From: an uncultured Pseudomonadota bacterium
GTDB taxonomy: Bacteria > Myxococcota_A > UBA9042 > CAIXZC01
DNA length: 12,271 nucleotides
Assembly: GCA_937884235.1 (NCBI GenBank)
Contig: CALGBT010000358.1
Coordinates: forward strand, 1 to 12,271
Direction of reading: 5' to 3'
Shown one piece after another: positions 6,203-12,271 of the stretch. A model generated the notes under the pieces. The model worked only from the letters and a program-made list of their open reading frames with translations, had not been told where the DNA came from and did not search any database. The first letter of the stretch is position 1. Each line of letters begins with the position of its first letter. Both the position numbers and the translations under genes were made by a program.

Positions 6203-7645
6203 CTACGGCAGTACCTCGATCTTCTGGGACTCTTCTTCCCCCTTGACCTCGGCATTGTAGTAATACTTTGCTTCTGAGCCGCCCGTCTCGGCCTTCACCG
6301 GATAGTCAGCGATGAGGCTGTATGAGACCTGGGTCGGTACGCCAGCGGGGATCTCATTGAAGTAGAGGATGAGTTGCTTGCCCATGACCTCAAAGTTGTT
6401 GAGTTTCCCTTCCGCCTTGAGCGCCGCCAGGTCCTGGCTCACCAGGGTGAAGCCCGGGGGCAGACCCACGGTGACCAGAACCATGCCCTTGGCGCTCTCG
6501 TCGGTGTTGGTGACGGTAACCGTGGCGGTTATGACGTCATCCACGTGGACCGTGGTGGCATCGTAGGAGACTTCGATGGCCAGCGGACCGACGGGCAGGT
6601 CAGCGCCTTCCCACGGCACATAGTGAGTGCCGATAATCTGGTAGGAGAGGGCACCGGTACCGGCGTAGTCAAGCTCGACGAGGTGGTCGCCCTTCTCCAG
6701 TCCGGTGGTAACCTCCAACTGATAGACCACGTCCTTGTTGAAGTTATCGAAGGTCTTCTTGTCCAGCTTCTCGCCATCGATAGAAACGATCACTTCAGCA
6801 TCTGTCTCGCCGGGATTGGCGGTGAGAGAGGCGAGGAAGACCTTGAGCGCCAGGACCGTAGCCTGAGTGTTATAACCCCAGTTGCCCTGCGGGTCCTTGG
6901 ACTGCACGAGGTACTCCACTACTCCGTTGACGTCCTGCGGGAAAGAGCCATTAGCCGCCATGGCCAAGGCAATCAGCGCACTCAGTTCAACGTCAGCGGC
7001 ACCGCCGCCGGAGTTCATGACGGTATCGCCACTGGTTCCCCAGTGCACGGTGCCGTCGCCGACGATGGCCTTGTCATGCAAGTCCTTGAGGACGGTGCTG
7101 ACGAGCGAGCCGCCCGTCTTGGCCTGGACCAGAGCGTTGGCACACATGGCCAGCGTGTAGTCCTCTTTTTCCGCCGGAAGATTGGATTGGATGTAGGTGA
7201 GGGCCTTGGCCACGGCAGGCATGTCGCCAAAGCCACCATAGGCCAGGGACCAGGTGATGTAGCAGGTTCCTCTGAGGCTGCTGGCACCGAGGCTTTCGTT
7301 GCCGGCGTGGAGGTGAGTTTCTTCGCTCCAGGAGCCGTTGGACTGCTGCACGGCGGCCAGGTATTCAGCGGTCCGCTTGTTGACAGCCTCATCCACGGTA
7401 TCGTAGATGGCCTTGGTATCAGTGAACATCATGATCGAAAGGGCCGAGAGAATGGCGTTGCCGGGGTTGTCCCCTTCCCACCAGTTGAAGCCACCGTCAT
7501 CACACTCAAAGGTGAGGAGTGCCTGATAACCGGCGTTGATGTATTCAATTGCCTTCATTTCAATTTCAGTGGTGATGGTGCCAGATTCCAGCATGTATTC
7601 CATTGCGAGTACGTTGGGCCACGCCGACGACGTGGTTTGCTCAAA
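6203..7645 (-). other. Macroglobulin part translated only if the TGA is read through
   Basis: These 480 codons begin FEQTTSSAWPNVLAMEYM and hold the Glu-Gln half of the thioester motif, the alpha-helical thioester domain (GYQALLTFECDDGGFNWW, NWGYNTQATVLALKVFLA) and the C-terminal receptor-binding-like domain (PLAIEVSYDATTVHV and on). There is no other stop or frameshift. The first internal ATG (7603) has no convincing ribosome site and would leave out the Glu-Gln motif, so independent translation is unlikely to make a working protein. Confidence 0.75.
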
Positions 7646-10600
7646 TCAGCCACCCGGGAGCTTCAACATACTCTCCATCCCTTCGACGACGTGCGTTGAT
7701 AGCCCGGGCAGCACCTTGACCACGAGGGTCTGAGAGCCGGCAATGGAATCATCCGGGAAATTGATGTTGACACTGACCTTGTCTTCCGATGGGTTCTCGC
7801 CATCGTTGTCGAAACGAGCCGATTCAGTGACCACCATCTCTTTGCCGTCGGGCTTGACCTGGACGGTCCGCTGGACTGCATCCTGCAGGGTATCGCCCAT
7901 GCCGTAGACGGTCAGCTTGTGCCAACCGACGTTCTCGACCTTGACGGGGAAGTAGACCACAGAGACTTCACCTGCTTGCAGGGTCACGCTCTTGCTGTCT
8001 TCACCCAGGAGTGCGAACCAGTCCTCCACCATCAGCTCTATATCGATGGTCTGGACCGTCGGCAGGTAGTTATAAATGGCAACCGGGAAAGAGATTTCGT
8101 CATTCTGGGTCAGGTACTTCGGGAAGTCGATGTCGACGAAGAAGTCCTGGAAGACAACGATTCCGTCGGTGCGGCTGCCCAGCTGACCGACCTGCGAGTT
8201 GGCCATGGTGGTCATGCGCCACTCAGTAATAGAGTCGGCCAGGGGAACTTCCACAGTTACCTTGCCGTTAGCATCAGTGATAATGGAAGGCTCGACAAAG
8301 AGCGTTTCCGGGAACCAGCTACGGACCTTGACGCTGGACTTGTCGGAACCGCCGCCATCATCACTCGTGCCCTGTTCACCCTCCTCGGCGTTGGGGGCTT
8401 CGGGAGGACCGGCGTTGGCATCCCAGGCACCATCTTCATCGGCCCAGCCGCCGCCAGCGAGTTCCTTCATCTGGCCGCCGCGCCAGGTACCTGTGGCGAG
8501 GTCCCAGATGCTGTAACTGCCTGTCCAGTCATCATCGGTATCGGCCAATTCGTCCGGCCCATTGCTGGCCAGCTGGATGGAGCAATCCCAGCTGTTCTCA
8601 CCGTTGACGGTGAAGCGGAAGGAGTTCTGCCAGAAGTCGTAGTACCGTGGCTCTTCGAGGTAGGTCTTAAGGTAGGTGCAGGCAACCTCGAAGTCCTTGT
8701 TGGTCACCGCCAGGCGAGCCTCCAGCTTGGCCCGGATCAAGTCCTTCTGGTCGGCAAAGTGAGGAGCCAGGGCCCCCTTGGCCTGGGAGAGCGCTTCCTT
8801 CCAGGTAGAGAGCTGCGACTGGCCCAGGGGATTGCCACCCATGGCGGCAAACGCGGCCTTGGTGGTATCCTGGATGGCATTAGCCTCGTCTGACCCTTCT
8901 TCGGCACTGGCCCCGGAGGAAATCAGTCCGCCCAATGAGAAGCCATTGGCCGGCCCGATCTGGTAGGTGGGATTCTGCAGCTCCTCTTCCAGCTGGAAGT
9001 AGAGCTTCATGAGGCCGGGCTTGATTTCGCTCAGAGCGTAGACCGCTTCGTCAACGACCTGAAGACCCAGGGCAGCTTGTGCCGGCTGGTTGTCTTCGCC
9101 CTTCACTGAGAAGGAGATCTCGGCGGTTTCGCCGGGCATGTATTCGTCCTTGTCGGTGGAAATCTCCACGTTCAGGGAGCTGGCCGGCTGGACATAGACT
9201 ACCGCGGTATCCCTGATGAACTGGCCGGAATCGGCTAGGAAGTAGGCGGAGAGAACGATATCCTCGGAGAGTTCCTGGTCGAGGTCTATCTCCAACTGAG
9301 CAATACCATCGACGGCCTCGAGGGTCTTGGTGAGCATGGTCTGGTTCTTCCGCACGACGTCGAGGAAGATGTGCTCATAGCCACCGGTGATGTAGGCATC
9401 CAGGTGGAGTGTATCGCCCACTTTGTAGAGTGCCCGGTCGGTGCGCAGCAGGACGTTGGCTTCGTTCTCGCCCACAGAGAAGTCGAAGCTGCGGGTGGCG
9501 GTGTTGCCCTGGCCATCCTTGGCTTCTACATCAAGCTTGAGCGTACCGGCGTGGGGCAGCAGCGCAATTTTGGCCGGCCCGGTGACGGGCATGGTCACTT
9601 CGTCGTCTTCCAGTTCGGCCCCGTTGACCGTCAGCTTGAGCGTGCCGCCCACCGCGGTCCCCGTGGGGTCGGAGACAAAGAGGTAGAAGTAGTTCCACAC
9701 ATCGGGGATGACCTCGCCACTCTCAGGAATGGCCACCACGTCGAGGAGGTGGTTGGTCACGAGCAGCTGCTTGGCCACCTTCTGTTCGTGCTCCGCCAGG
9801 TCCGTAACGGTGATCTCCATGAGGACCAGGGCCTTGCCATCTTCGATGGGCTGGCCGATGAGGTAACTGGGAAGCTTGTATTCAAAGGAATAGAGGCCCT
9901 CGTCATTGGTGGTCCCCACGATTTCACTGGAGGGAATCCACTCGGCGACATACTCGAAGATGGTGACCTGCACCTTGCCGCCATCCACGGGCTTGCCGAA
10001 GAAATACTGCACATCAACGTTGCCCTTGACGGTCTGGCCGGGCTGATAGAAGCCCTTGTCGAGGGACGCCACTACCTTGAACTTGGGCAGGGAATAGCGA
10101 TCCACAGTGACGGTCTTCTCGCTGACGACATCACCGATGGTGGCGCGAATGGTATAGGGCCCAAGACCCACCTGAGTGGCAAGGGTGAATTCGGCCCAGG
10201 CGATGCCAAACTCGGTGGTAGTATCGGCCCGCTTGAAGACCTTATTGCCCTTGGCATCCATCACTTCAAAGACGATGTCATCGCCGGCCAGCGGGGCCTT
10301 GTCGAAACGATTCAGCGCCAGGGCCCGCAGATGCATGGTCTGACCGGGCTGATACATAGGCTTATCGGTGGTGAGGAGAAGCTTGCTCTCGCGGACGATC
10401 TGGACGTTGGTCTCCACCGTCCCCTGCGTTTCATCACCATAAACCATGACCTTGACTTCGAGTTCACCGGCCTCATCCGCCGGCATCTCGACGATGGCCA
10501 CGCCCTGGGCATCAGTCTCGGCAGTGTAGGTCTTACGCACACCCTCTGAGGTGTTGGTTTCCATCTGGATCTTGGTGTTGGCAATGGGGACGTTGGTTCG

Positions 10601-11113
10601 AGGATCAATCAAGAAGGCGCGAATGGATGCCAACTGTCCCTCGACCAACTGGTCGGGCATGAAGAGAATAAGATCGGCCTTGTCGAGGAGCATGAAGAGG
10701 CTCCGCTTGCCGCGAATCTTGCCGGTAGACAGCTCGAGCATGTAATCGACCACCCACTCGGCCTGTTCACCAGTGCTGGCAAACTCCGGTGCGCCGGTGA
10801 GTTTGAGGACGACGGTATCCTCGCCCCCGACCACCTGCACTGAGGAGCTACCCTCGATGACCTCATCGCTACCCAGGTGCTTGCAGTAGGCGGTCACCGT
10901 CCCCTTGACCTTCTTCGAGCCCGAGTTGCTCAGGGGGAAGAAGAGCTCCAAGGAGTTGCCACTGATCTTCGCGGTCATGGCGGTCTCATCAAGTGAAACC
11001 GGCCCTGCCGTTAGATCGTCGCCAATCAGATTTTCAGTTGCCTCCTCATTTCCACAGCTCACAACAAGAGCCAGGAGAAGAAGGAGCGTGAGCCACAGTG
11101 TGTACTTTTTCAT
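6203..11113 (-). CDS. Alpha-2-macroglobulin-like lipoprotein with in-frame TGA (probable selenocysteine)
   Basis: Reading the TGA at codon 1156 as an amino acid gives one 1636-aa protein. A standard caller would split it into 7646-11113 (1155 aa) and a fragment from ATG 7603 (466 aa); both halves are in the same frame and the 14 codons between have no stop. Start ATG 11113 has GGAGG upstream; residues 1-20 are a lipoprotein signal ending V-V-S-C20, so the protein is membrane-anchored in the cell envelope. Macroglobulin beta domains follow (LLLTTDKPMYQPGQT near 246, similar repeats near 355 and 560), then an inserted acidic region about 735-927 in the bait-region place, the A2M core domain from about 930 (RSWFPETLFVEP), the thioester domain from about 1140 with G-G-[TGA]-F-E-Q, and a receptor-binding-like beta domain about 1505-1636. 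Bacterial homologues trap proteases and are often beside pbpC; none is seen here. Confidence 0.85.
7619..7635 (-). promoter_or_regulatory. Candidate bacterial SECIS hairpin
   Basis: On the mRNA, CCACGUC pairs with GGCGUGG (seven pairs, one of them U-G) around a GUC loop. The first loop base, a G, is separated from the UGA by 17 bases. The bacterial SECIS model asks for a hairpin inside the coding region just after the UGA with a G among the first loop bases, and the E. coli fdhF element has nearly the same spacing and a GGUC-containing loop. No bulged U is seen. GC-rich DNA makes chance hairpins common, so this is supportive rather than decisive. Confidence 0.5.
7646..7648 (-). other. In-frame TGA at the thioester cysteine position
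   Basis: Codon 1156 of the macroglobulin gene. The context K-L-P-G-G-[TGA]-F-E-Q-T-T aligns with the family motif Pro-Tyr/Gly-Gly-Cys-x-Glu-Gln-Thr, where the Cys bonds to the Gln three residues later. TGA is used as the real stop for the genes ending at 1512, 1781 and 3761, so the genetic code is standard apart from possible selenocysteine insertion. Confidence 0.7.
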
Positions 11114-11129
11114 CTCATCCCTCCGGTGC

Positions 11130-11144
11130 GTAAACATTGTTTAC
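11130..11144. promoter_or_regulatory. Operator-like dyad before the macroglobulin gene
   Basis: The perfect inverted repeat GTAAAC-ATT-GTTTAC is AT-rich in a GC-rich setting and lies 16 bases upstream of the ATG at 11113, next to the Shine-Dalgarno GGAGG. It could be a repressor site, or a small hairpin in the leader that affects ribosome access. No clear -35/-10 pair was found beside it. Confidence 0.45.
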
Positions 11145-11185
11145 AGTCTCCGTTCGTGCCTGAGTCGTTCATGCGCACTGGCCAT

Positions 11186-11218
11186 CCAGCCCGGTGGCTG
11201 GTTGCGCCAGTGGCGCAA
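11186..11218. repeat. Two adjacent inverted repeats in the intergenic region
   Basis: First, ccagcc/ggctgg (11186-11191 and 11196-11201) around a four-base loop. Second, ttgcgcca-g-tggcgcaa (11202-11218) with eight-base arms and a single central base. They directly abut. Their role is unknown; candidates are a bidirectional terminator-like fold or a protein-binding site. Confidence 0.45.
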
Positions 11219-11291
11219 GGCTTTCTCGCCGGGTTCGCACCGGCCTGAGTCTACCTTCGGCGTGGTGTTAGTGCAATGCATGTGCCAAAGG

Positions 11292-11423
11292 TTCGCTGCG
11301 CTCACAGTTGCAGCCGGCTACGCCGGCGTTCGCAGTTCGCTGCGCTCACGTTGGCAGGGCCTTCGGCCCGTTCGCAGCCGGCTTTGCCGGCGTTCGCAGT
11401 TCGCTGCGCTCACGTTGGCAGGG
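11292..11423. repeat. REP-like GC-rich hairpin repeat cluster
   Basis: Two 49-base copies, 11311-11359 and 11375-11423, differ at only two bases. Both differences fall in the three-base loop of a gccggc/gccggc hairpin (tac in the first copy, ttt in the second), so the stem is kept. Between them is a second hairpin, gggcc-ttc-ggccc. The motif ttcgctgcgctcac occurs three times (from 11292, 11336 and 11400). This looks like a dispersed intergenic palindromic element of the REP/ERIC kind rather than a mobile gene. No open frame of credible coding character is present here. Confidence 0.7.
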
Positions 11424-11424
11424 T

Positions 11425-11438
11425 GCCGGCTTTGCCGG
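11425..11438 (-). terminator. Hairpin after galE, possibly a terminator
   Basis: Arms ccggc (11426-11430) and gccgg (11434-11438) enclose a ttt loop, 12 bases after the galE stop. It is also the start of the repeat cluster. There is no U-run after it on the minus strand, so termination is uncertain. Confidence 0.35.
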
Positions 11439-11450
11439 GGGGAAAGGCAA

Positions 11451-12271
11451 CTAATAACCGTTGGGGTGGGTCAGGCGCCACTGGTGGGCGTGAGTGATGA
11501 TGGTATCCAGATCTGAGTATTGGGGTTGCCAACCAAGGATTTGACTGGCCTTGCCGCTGGCAGCAATCAACTTCGGGGCGTCGCCGGGGCGGCGGGGGGC
11601 GACGGAGTGGGGAACGGCATGGCCGGTGATGCGCTCCGCTGCTTCCATGATCTCGATAATGGAGTAGCCCTTGCCAGTCCCCAGGTTACAGTGGAGTTCG
11701 GTGCCCCTGGGGTTGGCCAGCAGGTGATGAGCCGCCAGCAGATGAGCCTGTGCCAGATCGTAGATATGAATGTAGTCCCGAACGCAGGTGCCATCGGCGG
11801 TCGGGTAGTCATTGCCGAAGATCTGCAGCGGTCCGCTGGTTCCCAGAGCGGCATCAATGACGATGGGAATCAAGTGGGTCTCCGGCCGGTGATCTTCGCC
11901 GTAATCGCCCCAGGCCCCCGCCGCGTTGAAGTAGCGCAGCGACGCAGTGGACAGGACGCCCGTCTGAGAGAGCCAGACCAGCATCTGCTCGCAGGTCTGT
12001 TTGGTCTGCCCGTAGGGACTACCGGGGGGCTTGAGTGGCTCCTCTTCGTCAATGGGCAGTCGCTCAGGATCGCCGTAGACGGTGCAGGAAGAGGAGAAGA
12101 CGATGCGCGCCACGCCAGTATCCGCCATGGCCGCCAGGAGGTTGGCGGTACCCCCAACGTTGATTCGAAAGTAGTCGGACGGGTGTTCGAAGGATTCGCC
12201 CACGTACGCGCGCGCAGCACAGTGTAAAACACAGTCGGGTCGGGCGACCTGCAGTGCCAACCGCACATCCT
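11451..12271 (-). CDS. galE: UDP-glucose 4-epimerase, 5' end outside window
   Basis: About 272 C-terminal residues are visible; the frame is open to the window edge, so the N-terminal NAD-binding glycine loop is missing. GalE interconverts UDP-glucose and UDP-galactose with bound NAD, feeding envelope polysaccharides. Extended SDR-family motifs are intact: HCAARAYVGES, INVGGTANLL, the substrate serine stretch SSSCTVYGDP, catalytic YxxxK in SPYGQTKQTCEQ, RYFNAAGA, the nucleotide-sugar loop TADGTCVRDYIH, NLGTGKGYS and the C-terminal ILGWQPQYSDLDTII. The end, HPNGY, is close to the usual GalE length. Nothing here suggests a link to the macroglobulin gene apart from orientation; the repeat cluster separates the two. 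Confidence 0.93.
   Translation of the reverse strand, partial: DVRLALQVARPDCVLHCAARAYVGESFEHPSDYFRINVGGTANLLAAMADTGVARIVFSSSCTVYGDPERLPIDEEEPLKPPGSPYGQTKQTCEQMLVWLSQTGVLSTASLRYFNAAGAWGDYGEDHRPETHLIPIVIDAALGTSGPLQIFGNDYPTADGTCVRDYIHIYDLAQAHLLAAHHLLANPRGTELHCNLGTGKGYSIIEIMEAAERITGHAVPHSVAPRRPGDAPKLIAASGKASQILGWQPQYSDLDTIITHAHQWRLTHPNGY

Noticed and set aside
7604..7648. Frameshift splitting the macroglobulin gene into two pieces
   Set aside because: Both pieces are in the same reading frame and only the single TGA separates them; no insertion or deletion is needed to join the motif GG-x-FEQ.
6374..7699. Long plus-strand open frame of 441 codons, with similar ones at 2490-3662, 7919-8893 and 9371-10549
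   Set aside because: They lie opposite genes with clear family motifs, have no recognisable domains or ribosome sites, and are expected in GC-rich DNA.
11114..11137. Start of the macroglobulin at 11137
   Set aside because: It adds eight charged residues before a clean lipoprotein signal and has no ribosome site; ATG 11113 has GGAGG correctly placed.
11292..11423. CRISPR array
   Set aside because: Repeat spacing is uneven (44 and 64 bases), the repeats contain several nested palindromes, there are too few copies, and no cas genes are near.
10905..11516. 203-codon plus-strand frame over the intergenic region
   Set aside because: It reads through the repeat cluster and overlaps two real genes at its ends; its translation is low-complexity Arg/Ser-rich from repeats.

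Overview
The window is a compact, GC-rich bacterial segment with all nine protein genes on the minus strand. The large lipoprotein (SPaseII lipobox at Cys20) carries an alpha-2-macroglobulin architecture, which points to a Gram-negative cell. The overall gene set resembles Deltaproteobacteria in the broad sense (Desulfobacterota/Myxococcota-like), but this placement is tentative. No tRNA, rRNA, CRISPR array, phage or transposase was seen.

Layout in transcription order, from high to low coordinates. (1) 11451-12271: the 3' part of a UDP-glucose 4-epimerase gene (galE). (2) 11114-11450: an intergenic stretch with REP-like GC-rich hairpin repeats, two further inverted repeats and an operator-like dyad just before the next gene. 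(3) 6203-11113: a 1636-codon alpha-2-macroglobulin-like lipoprotein gene interrupted by one in-frame TGA at 7646-7648, followed by a strong GC hairpin at 6170-6194. (4) 5548-6069: a zinc-ribbon plus Tudor-like small protein. (5) 4521-5480: a NIF3-family protein. (6) A near-consensus sigma70 promoter at 4450-4477 driving a tight array: MBL-fold hydrolase, adenosine deaminase-like protein, PP-loop ATPase, an 89-aa Cys-rich membrane protein, a 98-aa membrane protein and a NodU/CmcH-type carbamoyltransferase that runs off the window.

The main discovery candidate is the TGA inside the macroglobulin gene. It sits exactly where the family has the thioester cysteine (Gly-Cys-x-Glu-Gln). Reading continues in the same frame through Phe-Glu-Gln-Thr-Thr and 480 further intact codons covering the thioester and receptor-binding domains. 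The RNA just downstream folds into a 7-bp hairpin with a GUC loop that starts 17 nt after the UGA, like a bacterial SECIS. TGA ends three other genes here, so a genome-wide code change is unlikely. The best reading is a selenocysteine-containing macroglobulin that would form a selenoester in place of the classic thioester. A nonsense mutation or base-call error is the main alternative.

The second point of interest is the overlapping six-gene operon. It combines a deaminase-like amidohydrolase, an ATP-pyrophosphatase-fold enzyme and a carbamoyltransferase with two small membrane proteins. This suggests an uncharacterised small-molecule or nucleoside-like modification pathway, but its substrate cannot be read from sequence.
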